DNA of 32,861 nucleotides, taken from NCBI GenBank assembly GCA_015488995.1, contig WFMQ01000075.1, positions 1 through 32,861 of the forward strand. The letters run 5' to 3'. Positions 10,476-18,858 of this stretch are shown piece after piece; position 1 is the stretch's first letter, and every line of letters starts with the position of its first letter. The translations under genes were made by a program, and so were the position numbers. The notes below the pieces were generated by a model. The model searched no databases, was not told the origin of the DNA, and saw only the letters and a list, made by a program, of their open reading frames with translations. This DNA comes from Nitratifractor sp. Lineage in GTDB: Bacteria; Campylobacterota; Campylobacteria; Campylobacterales; Sulfurovaceae.

Positions 10476-10865
10476 GAAGGCAGGTAGGTAGCAGCTGGCA
10501 GCATCATGCTGCGAGAGGAAAGTCCGGGCTGCATGCAAGGCAGGACTCCATCTAACGGATGGCCGGAGCGATCCGAGGGCACGTGCAACAGAGAGTAAAC
10601 CGCCTACTGAAAGGGTCAGACCCGCAACGATAACGCTGATGCATTATCGTTGAGGTCAGACCCTTTGGTGGGTAAGGGTGAAAGGGTGGGGTAAGAGCCC
10701 ACCGGTGGGGGTGGTAACATCCTCAGCCAGGTAAACCCTGTCCGCAGCAAGGGGCACCAGGTACAAGCCTTGCATTTTTTGTGTGTCCCGCTTGAGCGTG
10801 TCGGCAACGGCAAGCCTAGATAAATTGCTACCCACGACAGAACCCGGCTTATCGCCTGCCTTCCT
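10476..10865 (+). ncRNA. rnpB: RNase P RNA, type A
   Basis: Conserved core gagaggaaagtccgggct near the 5' end and acagaacccggcttat near the 3' end; gguaagggugaaagggugggguaagagcccaccg; P1 pairing gaaggcagg / cctgccttc. Confidence 0.95.
10609..10667 (+). repeat. Long hairpin (extended P12) inside rnpB
   Basis: aaagggtc-a-gacc-cgc-aacgataa-cgctgatgca-ttatcgtt-ga-ggtc-a-gacccttt folds on itself. Confidence 0.8.
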
Positions 10866-10980
10866 CTCCAAATTACAGCGAAGCCTCCCTTCAAAATAGC
10901 CGAGAGACACCACCAGACTGTAAGCTCAAATGCGATAAAATCAAAGACCTTTTATGACATCACACAAGGGACATCGCCCC

Positions 10981-13242
10981 ATGAAAAAAACCAAAGATTT
11001 TTTACGAACACGTGTCGAAGACGATCTCGCCTCGGGCAAATATGAGACGATCATCACCCGGTTTCCTCCCGAGCCCAACGGCTTCCCCCACATCGGGCAT
11101 GCCAAGTCGATCTACATCAACTTCGGAATTGCGCATGACTATAACGGTCGATGCAATCTGCGGATGGACGACACCAACCCTACCACCGAAGATCCCCGCT
11201 ATGTGGAGGCACTCAAGGATGCCGTGACGTGGCTGGGGTATCGGTGGGATGGCGACGTGCGGTACACCTCAGATTATTTTGACCGCTTGTATGACTATGC
11301 GGTTGAGCTTATTGGCATGGGCAAAGCCTACATCGACAGTGTGGATGAAGAGACGATGCGTCTCAATCGGGGGACGGTGACCGAGGCAGGCGTACGCAGT
11401 GCGTATGCCGAGCGATCCATCGTAGAAAACCTGGACCTGTTTGCGCGGATGAAAGCGGGAGAGTTTGCCGACGGAGAGCACGTGCTCCGCGCCCGGATCG
11501 ACATGGCTGCGGCCAACATGAAGATGCGCGATCCCCTCCTCTATCGTATCCGCAACGTCGCCCACTACCGGGCGGGGGATGCCTGGCATATCTATCCAAT
11601 GTATGATTTTGCCCATTGTCTCTCGGATTACATCGAAGGGGTGACTCACTCCATTTGCACACTGGAGTTTGAAAACAACCGAGACGTGTACGACTGGATC
11701 ATCGATGCACTCGGGCTGGAGCCGCCGCGCCCGTATCAGTATGAGTTTGCCCGGCTCAGTATCAACTACACCATCATGAGCAAACGGAAACTCCTTGAAC
11801 TGGTCGATACCCACAAAGTCAGTGGCTGGGACGACCCGCGCCTCCCCACCATCGCTGGTCTCCGCCGACGAGGGTACACGCCTGAGGCCGTGCGCAAATT
11901 TTGTGAGCAAATCGGCATCTCCAAGGCCAACTCCACCGTGGATGTCTCCCAGCTGGAGTTTGCCATCCGGGACGATCTCAACCCCAAAGTCCCCCGCGTG
12001 ATGTGCGTCCTCGATCCTCTCAAAGTCACGATCACCAACTACGAGGGCTCCGAAGAGATCGACGCACCGTATTATCCCCACGATGTCCCGAAAGAGGGAT
12101 CACGGAAGCTCCCTTTCTCTCGGGAGATTTACATCGATCGGGGCGATTTCTCCGAGCATCCCCCCCAAGGCTACTATCGTCTCACCCCCAATCAGCCGGT
12201 GCGTCTCAAGCACGCCTACATCATCACCTGCGATGAAGTGATCCACGACGCATCCGGGAACATCACCGAAATCAAAGCCCACTACCATCCCGACTCCCGC
12301 AGCGGAGCCGACACCAGTGGCATCCGGGTCAAGAGCGCGATTCAGTGGGTCGATGCTATCGCATCCCGCCCCATCGAAGTGCGCCTCTACGACCGCCTCT
12401 ATGCTTCAGAAGTGCCACAAAGTATGGACGATCTCAATCCCGATTCTCTCCGTGTCATCAGCGGAGCACTGATCGAACCCGCCGTCATTGCCGAGAAACC
12501 AGATGTGCGTTTCCAATTTGAGCGGGAGGGGTATTTCTACCGTGATCCGATCGATTCCATGGATACAAAACCGATCTTCAATCGCATCGTCACCCTCAAA
12601 GACTCGTGGAGCAAAAAGCGACAAACCCCAACCCAACCGTCAAAGCCTCAGCCGAAAAAGGAGCAAGTCGATGGGGAGGTCACCCCTATGAATCGTGAGG
12701 AGGAAGCACGCTTCAATCACTACACCGATTCGCTGGGTCTCGGAAGCGAAGTGGCCAATACGTTGGCGCGGGACAGTAAGCTGGCTTCGTTTTTCGAGAC
12801 CGCACTTGGTGAAGTGGTGGCCGCAACCGAACGGGCCAAGATCACGGCCAATATCGTCGCCAACGACGTCGCCCGCCATATCAAGCTCTCCGAAGGTGCC
12901 CCCCTCCTCTTGACACCGACTCACGTCGCCCAATTGGCTCGGATGGTCGAAGAGGCGACCATTTCAAGTAAGATTGCCAAAGAGATCTTTGAGGTGATGG
13001 CTGCCCAGGGGCGCGACCCAGAGCAGATCGTCGCGGAAAAGGGGCTGAGGCAGATCAGCGACCCAGCCGAAATCATCCCCATCATCGATGCGGTGATCGC
13101 TGCCCATCCAGACAATCTCGCCAAATACCACGGCGGCAACACCCGCCTGCTCGGATTCTTTGTCGGACAGGTGCTCAAAGCCACCGGAGGCAAAGCCAAC
13201 CCAAAAGTGGTCAACCAACTTGTCCAGGAGAGATTGGGATGA
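10981..13242 (+). CDS. glnS: Glutaminyl-tRNA synthetase with C-terminal YqeY/GatB-like domain
   Basis: Class I motifs PEPNGFPHIGHAKSI and IMSKRK; GlnRS-specific body; C-terminal ~180 aa (ITANIVANDVARHIKLSEG...SSKIAKEIFEVMAAQGRDPEQIVAEKGLRQISD...LLGFFVGQVLKATGGKANPKVVNQLVQERL) matches the YqeY/GatB tail pattern. In-frame start upstream at 10954 also possible. Confidence 0.93.
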   Translation: MKKTKDFLRTRVEDDLASGKYETIITRFPPEPNGFPHIGHAKSIYINFGIAHDYNGRCNLRMDDTNPTTEDPRYVEALKDAVTWLGYRWDGDVRYTSDYFDRLYDYAVELIGMGKAYIDSVDEETMRLNRGTVTEAGVRSAYAERSIVENLDLFARMKAGEFADGEHVLRARIDMAAANMKMRDPLLYRIRNVAHYRAGDAWHIYPMYDFAHCLSDYIEGVTHSICTLEFENNRDVYDWIIDALGLEPPRPYQYEFARLSINYTIMSKRKLLELVDTHKVSGWDDPRLPTIAGLRRRGYTPEAVRKFCEQIGISKANSTVDVSQLEFAIRDDLNPKVPRVMCVLDPLKVTITNYEGSEEIDAPYYPHDVPKEGSRKLPFSREIYIDRGDFSEHPPQGYYRLTPNQPVRLKHAYIITCDEVIHDASGNITEIKAHYHPDSRSGADTSGIRVKSAIQWVDAIASRPIEVRLYDRLYASEVPQSMDDLNPDSLRVISGALIEPAVIAEKPDVRFQFEREGYFYRDPIDSMDTKPIFNRIVTLKDSWSKKRQTPTQPSKPQPKKEQVDGEVTPMNREEEARFNHYTDSLGLGSEVANTLARDSKLASFFETALGEVVAATERAKITANIVANDVARHIKLSEGAPLLLTPTHVAQLARMVEEATISSKIAKEIFEVMAAQGRDPEQIVAEKGLRQISDPAEIIPIIDAVIAAHPDNLAKYHGGNTRLLGFFVGQVLKATGGKANPKVVNQLVQERLG

Positions 13243-15767
13243 AACGGTGGATTACCGTCGCATTGTCACTCCTGATTTTGGTTCTGCTGCTTACAGTCGG
13301 TGCACTGATCTATCTCTACAGTGATGCCGGCAATACACGTCTCCGCACCTATCTCGAGCAAGAGATACAGAGGCAAACCCACCTCCCCATCACCTTCAAC
13401 CGATTCAGGCTCACCCGTGGGCATCTCTATTTTGTGGCGGTGATGGGACGAGAGGCTTCACTGGGATTTGACGGCAGCTTTGATCTGTTCCACCGTCGAC
13501 TCGATGGACGCTACCTCCTCAAAGCTTCGCACGCCCGCTATCAGACGTACACCCTCCGCCAAGCCAACATCTCCGGGGAGGTGCACGGGACGATCGACAA
13601 TCTCAGGTTGCAGGGGAAGGGGACACTTCTCGATGCCCCCACTTCGTTTCGACTCAAGATTCGGGAGCGCATCCCACAGGACATCATCGTCCAGCTGCGC
13701 AAACTCCCTCTCGATGAGCTGATGAGATTGGGGGGGCAGCCTCCCCTGATACAGGGACAACTCAATGTCGATGTCGTCTTGCCCGCGATTGGGAAAAAAG
13801 GGAGCCACAGACGTGCCATTCTGTCATTGTCTGGAGCCCATTTTGATGCCGCGATGATTCGCAAACTCTATGGCTACACTCTCCCCAAAGACAAGACAGC
13901 TCTCCAAGGCAAGATCGAAGCACACCTCAACGGGATGCAACTCACCTTTGATGGAGACATCATCAGTACCTTGCTCACCATCCACCTCAACAACGGACAA
14001 GCCAACATCGAAGAGAAGAGTGCTGCATGCGATGCACGTATCGAGGCAACCGAGCTCTCCCCCGTGACGCAAGACTGGCTGCACGGTCCTTTCAAGCTGG
14101 TCGGCTCGGTGAAGCATGACGAATTGGGGACACAACTCCAGCTCCAGACGCACTCCCTCGGGGGCACCATCCAAGCTGATTATGCCCAAACACTCTCGGT
14201 GACGCTCAAAGATGTCACTCTGGGGCGTCTGTTTCATCTCGTGGGGCAACCCCAATATGGGCACGGGAAGCTCGGCGGCACCCTCCGCCTGACCCAGTTT
14301 CAACCGCAGTCAGGTCAGTACCGTCTCAAGATCACCGATGGGAAGATAGACACCAAGCTGCTCAATCAGCAGATGGGAACTTCCCTGCCCCCGCGTGCCA
14401 TCTTTACCCTCAATTCACGTGGCACATACACCAAAGGGGTTCTCAGTGCTGCGGCGTCCCTCCGCTCCAATCTCATCCATGCCGACATGGACAAGATCCG
14501 CTTCACCGCTGCCGACAAGACCTTATCCACCCACTACCGCGTCCGCATCCCCAATCCTCTCCTCTTGGCCGGCAAACGCGGGAAAGGGGTGCCGGTTCGT
14601 ATCGAGGGTACCGCAATACGGGGGAAAAGTCTGCAGGTCAAAGGGGATACCTTTGGTCTGGGGAAACGTCTCTCCTTTGACTACGGAGACAACCGTTTGT
14701 CGGTCCTTGCCAATGGGGTGATACTTGAGAGACTTCTATCAAGCTTTGGCCTGCCGACATACGTCTCGGGCAAGGTGGATGCTCTGGTTGACTTGACCTC
14801 TCTGTATCCTATCGAGGGGAGACTCTCACTCGATGCCCCTCAGTTGACCACCCACCCCGATGCGCTCAAACGCATCATGGGCACCCCGCTCAACACCGCA
14901 TTCGGTGTCACACTCAACGCCGAAGCCAAGCGGGGGATTCTCTACGGTATGGGGAGGATTCAGAGTCCCTTCATGAGACTCACCTTCCCCAAAATGTCCT
15001 GGGATGTGCAGCACACGGTGCTCAAATCGCCGTTTAAGCTTATCCTCCCTAATTTGGCAAAACTACAACCCTTAATCGGCACAAAACTTTCAGGGAAGCT
15101 TGTCACCGATGGCTCAATCTACTCCGGGAAAGAGATTGATCTCAAAGGCGCTACCTCGTCACTGGGGGGATCTTTGACCTATCGGATGCGCGGCACACAG
15201 GTCAATGCCGCGCTCAAAAATGTCTCACTCCCCAAGCTGTTGCGGATGATCGATCAGCCGGATCCAATGCGTGGCACCATCCATGGCACCATCGCATACA
15301 ACACCTTTAGCCGTCGGGGAGATGTCCGCACGACCCTCGACCGCTTTCAGTTCAAACCCAGCAAACTCACCTCTGCGGTCAAAGTGGTACTCCGAAAGGA
15401 CCTCACACAGGTGATCTATGACCACACCTCCATCGATGCCGACATCCATGGCGATGCGATCGCTTACCGACTCAAAGCCAACGGTGGACGCAGTGATTTT
15501 GCGATTCGGGATGGCAAGCTCAACACAAAAGCCCAGACCAACAAGGCCAGCTTCGGACTCAGAGTGGATAGTGTCGATGTCATCGGTACAATCCGAGGGG
15601 CGATACGCACCCCCAAGATCACCGTACTTCCCGGAAAATTGCTCCGCAATCGTATCAAGAAAAAAGTGATCCAGAAAGTAGCCCCCACACTGAAAAAAGT
15701 ACTCAAGAAACAGATCGGAAGTTCTGCTGCGGGCGCTTTGATCAAAAAAATACCGAAACTCTTCTAA
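13239..15767 (+). CDS. Large AsmA/TamB-like protein with N-terminal membrane anchor
   Basis: N-terminal TM (VALSLLILVLLLTVGALIYLYS) followed by long beta-rich repetitive sequence; ATGA overlap with glnS; C-terminal basic tail. Confidence 0.55.
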   Translation: MKRWITVALSLLILVLLLTVGALIYLYSDAGNTRLRTYLEQEIQRQTHLPITFNRFRLTRGHLYFVAVMGREASLGFDGSFDLFHRRLDGRYLLKASHARYQTYTLRQANISGEVHGTIDNLRLQGKGTLLDAPTSFRLKIRERIPQDIIVQLRKLPLDELMRLGGQPPLIQGQLNVDVVLPAIGKKGSHRRAILSLSGAHFDAAMIRKLYGYTLPKDKTALQGKIEAHLNGMQLTFDGDIISTLLTIHLNNGQANIEEKSAACDARIEATELSPVTQDWLHGPFKLVGSVKHDELGTQLQLQTHSLGGTIQADYAQTLSVTLKDVTLGRLFHLVGQPQYGHGKLGGTLRLTQFQPQSGQYRLKITDGKIDTKLLNQQMGTSLPPRAIFTLNSRGTYTKGVLSAAASLRSNLIHADMDKIRFTAADKTLSTHYRVRIPNPLLLAGKRGKGVPVRIEGTAIRGKSLQVKGDTFGLGKRLSFDYGDNRLSVLANGVILERLLSSFGLPTYVSGKVDALVDLTSLYPIEGRLSLDAPQLTTHPDALKRIMGTPLNTAFGVTLNAEAKRGILYGMGRIQSPFMRLTFPKMSWDVQHTVLKSPFKLILPNLAKLQPLIGTKLSGKLVTDGSIYSGKEIDLKGATSSLGGSLTYRMRGTQVNAALKNVSLPKLLRMIDQPDPMRGTIHGTIAYNTFSRRGDVRTTLDRFQFKPSKLTSAVKVVLRKDLTQVIYDHTSIDADIHGDAIAYRLKANGGRSDFAIRDGKLNTKAQTNKASFGLRVDSVDVIGTIRGAIRTPKITVLPGKLLRNRIKKKVIQKVAPTLKKVLKKQIGSSAAGALIKKIPKLF

Positions 15768-15778
15768 AGGATACCCCC

Positions 15779-16033
15779 ATGACCGCCATCGAAAAACTCA
15801 AAAATCTCCTCTCCCACGAAATCCTTCCCGACCTCGAGGGGGCAATCGATGAAATGTTCGCCATGGTCGAGCGCGACAAGACCATCTCCTTGGCCGACCG
15901 TGAAGAGCTTGAAGAGCTACAAGAGATGCATGCAGAGTGTCGAGAGATCCTCATCGAAATCGAGGCCAAAGAGCTCGAAGAGGGTGAAGCGGAAGAGTTG
16001 CTATTGGAGCTGATTGACGCAAAATCCGAATAG
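15779..16033 (+). CDS. Small acidic, helical hypothetical protein (84 aa)
   Basis: Clean start 11 bp after upstream gene stop; highly Glu/Leu-rich amphipathic sequence. Confidence 0.7.
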   Translation: MTAIEKLKNLLSHEILPDLEGAIDEMFAMVERDKTISLADREELEELQEMHAECREILIEIEAKELEEGEAEELLLELIDAKSE

Positions 16034-16060
16034 AAGCACCTTAAAAAATTCATATTTTTT

Positions 16061-16198
16061 GCCCGATACAACCACGACGATCATCGTAAGGGCGATCCGT
16101 GTGATACCCCCATGTCCATCGGTGAGGGAAAGATCAAACACGATGCCATCTGGGATGGATTAAAAGGGTTGGTGTTATCGATAAGAATTGACGTTTAA
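16061..16198 (+). pseudogene. Possible C-terminal remnant of an IS transposase
   Basis: Reading frame with no start: ARYNHDDHRKGDPCDTPMSIGEGKIKHDAIWDGLKGLVLSIRIDV*; the KIKHDAIWDGLKG stretch resembles the D-x(n)-WDGL block of IS1634/IS4-type DDE transposases. Confidence 0.4.
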
Positions 16199-16199
16199 A

Positions 16200-16218
16200 G
16201 GGTGCGCAATTGCGCCCC
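16200..16218 (-). terminator. GC-rich palindrome downstream of fumarase genes; candidate terminator (or REP-like palindrome)
   Basis: ggg-t-gcgcaattgcgc-ccc; read on the minus strand it is followed by TTTAAA, just after the fumB-type stop codon. Confidence 0.45.
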
Positions 16219-16248
16219 CTACACGGTGAGGATCGTACCGGTCAGAGA

Positions 16249-16803
16249 TTACTTGACCTCATACTGCTCCCGACCCATCTGATAGAGATCGTTTCCATAG
16301 GTGTCGTTGATGACGGTGACGGGGAACTCTTCGACTTCGATGCGGCGGACGGCTTCGGGGCCGAGCTCTGGGTAGGCGATCACTTCGGCTGATTTGATCC
16401 GTTTGCCCAGCAAGGCACCGGCTCCACCGGTGGCACCAAAATAGATCCCATCGTACTCGATGCAGGCATCTTTGACGGCTTGGTTGCGCTTGCCTTTGCC
16501 GATCATCCCTTTGGAACCGTGGGCGAGCATGGTGGGAGAGTAACTGTCCATCCGATAGCTGGTCGTAGGGCCGGCACTGCCGATCGGATCCCCCGGCTTG
16601 GGCGGGGTGGGGCCGACGAAATAGATCACGCTTCCTTCGAGGTCGAAGGGGAGTGCTTCGCCTGCTTCGATCAAATCGACGAGACGTTTATGTGCGGCAT
16701 CACGTGCCGTAAAAAGAACACCGCTGAGGTAGACGACATCACCCGCTTTGAGTTGGCGGGTGTCTTCGCTGGTCAGGGGGGTTGTCAAATGATAGGTTGC
16801 CAT
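16249..16803 (-). CDS. Fumarate hydratase class I, beta subunit (Fe-S type hydro-lyase)
   Basis: LKAGDVVYLSGVLFTARDAAHKRL, YFVGPTPPKPGDPIGSAGPTTSYRMD, GKGKRNQAV. Confidence 0.93.
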   Translation of the reverse strand: MATYHLTTPLTSEDTRQLKAGDVVYLSGVLFTARDAAHKRLVDLIEAGEALPFDLEGSVIYFVGPTPPKPGDPIGSAGPTTSYRMDSYSPTMLAHGSKGMIGKGKRNQAVKDACIEYDGIYFGATGGAGALLGKRIKSAEVIAYPELGPEAVRRIEVEEFPVTVINDTYGNDLYQMGREQYEVK

Positions 16804-16812
16804 GAGGACTCC

Positions 16813-17664
16813 TTAGAGGGTGATGTGCGCGTGGCGTGAGCTGTGGCACTGGATGTTGACCGAGACTGGCAGAGAGGCGATGTGGCAGGGGTTGGACTCG
16901 ATGTGGACAGCCATGGCGGTTTTGGTGCCGCCCATGCCCATCGCGCCGATCCCGAGATTGTTGATCTTCTCGAGGAGGGTCTGTTCCATCTCGTTGAGCT
17001 CTTCATCGGGGTTTTCGGTGCCGATATCACGGAAGAGGGCGTGCTTGGAGCTGATGACCGCTTTTTCAAATGTCCCGCCGATCCCCACGCCGACGACGAT
17101 GGGAGGGCAAGGGTTGCCCCCCGCGTCTGAGACCACCTCACGCACATACTCGATGATCCCTTCTTTGCCCGCAGCTGGGGGGAAGACCCGTGCACGGGAG
17201 ACGTTTTCGCTTCCGCCCCCTTTGGCGGCATACTCGATCTCGATCTTGTCACCGGCCACGAGGTCGAAGTGGATGATCGCTGGGAGGTTGTAGCCGATGG
17301 TGTCCTTGAGGTTGGCACGGCTAAAAGGCTCGCAAGTGCTGGCACGCAGATAGCCATCTTTGTACCCCTGCTCGGTGCCCATATTGATCGCATCGCGCAG
17401 GAGCCCCCCTTTGATCTTCACCTCTTCGCCAACACGGACGAAAAAGACCGCCAAGCCAGTATCTTGGCACAGAGGCCGCCCCTCGGTCTCCGCAATGTGA
17501 GCGTTTTCGAGGATCTGCTCAAGCACCGCTTTGGCTACCGGGGACTTTTCGGTCTTGGCCGACGTTCTGAGGGCATCGTACATGTCTTCAGGCAGATCGG
17601 TACTGCAATGGATGATCAAGTCACGGATGGTCTTGACCACGGTATCGAATTCTATTTCACGCAT
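16813..17664 (-). CDS. Fumarate hydratase class I, alpha subunit
   Basis: RPLCQDTGLAVFFVRVG, CPPIVVGVGIGGTFEKAVISSKHAL, MGMGGTKTAMAVHIE. Confidence 0.94.
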   Translation of the reverse strand: MREIEFDTVVKTIRDLIIHCSTDLPEDMYDALRTSAKTEKSPVAKAVLEQILENAHIAETEGRPLCQDTGLAVFFVRVGEEVKIKGGLLRDAINMGTEQGYKDGYLRASTCEPFSRANLKDTIGYNLPAIIHFDLVAGDKIEIEYAAKGGGSENVSRARVFPPAAGKEGIIEYVREVVSDAGGNPCPPIVVGVGIGGTFEKAVISSKHALFRDIGTENPDEELNEMEQTLLEKINNLGIGAMGMGGTKTAMAVHIESNPCHIASLPVSVNIQCHSSRHAHITL

Positions 17665-17682
17665 GGGTTCTCCTTGTTGGGG

Positions 17683-18630
17683 TTAAAAGTAATTTTTTGC
17701 TCTGAGGACATCGATCATCCCTTGCACCGATCCGACGCTTTTGGCAAAACGCTTCTTCTGACGGTCACTGAGGGTCACTTCAAAAATCTTCTCTGCACCT
17801 CCAGCACCGAGAACAACCGGCACACCTGAGACGACATCATGGTAGCCATATTCACCATCAAAGCAGATGGCACAAGGGTGGATTTGTTTGGTATCTTTGA
17901 GGATCGCTTCGACCATGAGAGCCGTTGACTTGGCCGGAGCATAATACGCCGATCCGGTCTTGAGATAGCCGACGATCTCCGCGCCACCGTGCTTGGTGCG
18001 CTCGATCACGTCGAGGATCTCCTCTTCGTCCAGCACGTCGCTCAGCGGGACACCCGCCACGGTCGAAAATTTGGGCAGAGGCACCATATCATCTCCATGA
18101 CCGCCCATCACCGACGCGCGTATCTGACCCGCACCATATCCAATCTTCTCAAAGATGAAGTGCGCCATCCGGGCACTGTCGAGTATCCCCGCCATCCCCA
18201 GTACCCGCTCACGCGGGAAGCCACTCTCCTTGAGAGCGACATACGTCATCACATCGAGGGGGTTGGAGACCATGATGATGACGGATTCGGGCGCCTGCTC
18301 CTTGACATCGGCGATCACTTGTTTGGTGATGTCGGCATTGATCATCAGCAGATCATCTCGGCTCATCCCGGGCTTGCGCGGACTGCCAGCGGTGATGACG
18401 ACCACATCCGATCCAGCCAAATCCTCAGCCTTCTCGGCAACAGACACGATGGTATGCGAGCGGGCAGCGTTGGCCGCTTGAGACATATCGAGTGCCTTCC
18501 CTTTTGCGATTTCTGGGGCACGATCCCGCAGGACGATCTCGTGACACGATCCTTTCATCGCCAGTGAATACGCCACAGTCGCGCCGACATTGCCGGCACC
18601 GATGATGGCGACTTTTTTCCCTCTACTCAT
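17683..18630 (-). CDS. mdh: Malate dehydrogenase (LDH-like family)
   Basis: MSRGKKVAIIGAGNVGATVAYSLA; VVITAGSPRKPGMSRDDLL; VSNPLDVMTY; VMGGHGDDMVPL. Confidence 0.95.
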   Translation of the reverse strand: MSRGKKVAIIGAGNVGATVAYSLAMKGSCHEIVLRDRAPEIAKGKALDMSQAANAARSHTIVSVAEKAEDLAGSDVVVITAGSPRKPGMSRDDLLMINADITKQVIADVKEQAPESVIIMVSNPLDVMTYVALKESGFPRERVLGMAGILDSARMAHFIFEKIGYGAGQIRASVMGGHGDDMVPLPKFSTVAGVPLSDVLDEEEILDVIERTKHGGAEIVGYLKTGSAYYAPAKSTALMVEAILKDTKQIHPCAICFDGEYGYHDVVSGVPVVLGAGGAEKIFEVTLSDRQKKRFAKSVGSVQGMIDVLRAKNYF

Positions 18631-18672
18631 GATACTCCTTTGTGTAGAAAACGAAGCCGTCCAAAACATATC

Positions 18673-18786
18673 TCAAAAGCCATGGCGTTTCAAATATGTT
18701 TTGTTGTCAGGCCTCATGAAGTCAGAAAAGCCAATCTCTTCCAACACCGCTTGGTTTGTCTCGTTGATTGAACCGGCAAACTCCAT
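18673..18786 (-). CDS. 37-aa small ORF immediately upstream of mdh
   Basis: MEFAGSINETNQAVLEEIGFSDFMRPDNKTYLKRHGF*; below the ORF-track size cutoff; could be a gene remnant or a real microprotein. Confidence 0.25.
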   Translation of the reverse strand: MEFAGSINETNQAVLEEIGFSDFMRPDNKTYLKRHGF

Positions 18787-18793
18787 CCTAATG

Positions 18794-18841
18794 TGGAGGC
18801 AGAGCTTCAGCCCTGCACTGCGGGACTGAAGTCCCGCCTCC
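18794..18841. repeat. REP-like imperfect palindrome, copy A
   Basis: tggaggcagagcttcagccctgcactgcgggactgaagtcccgcctcc; self-complementary and aligns without gaps to the reverse complement of 28801..28848. Confidence 0.8.
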
Positions 18842-18858
18842 AGATATTCATCCCAAAA

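Noticed and set aside
10616-10913. Minus-strand ORFs of 92 and 85 aa
   Set aside because: They overlap the RNase P RNA gene, which explains the sequence.
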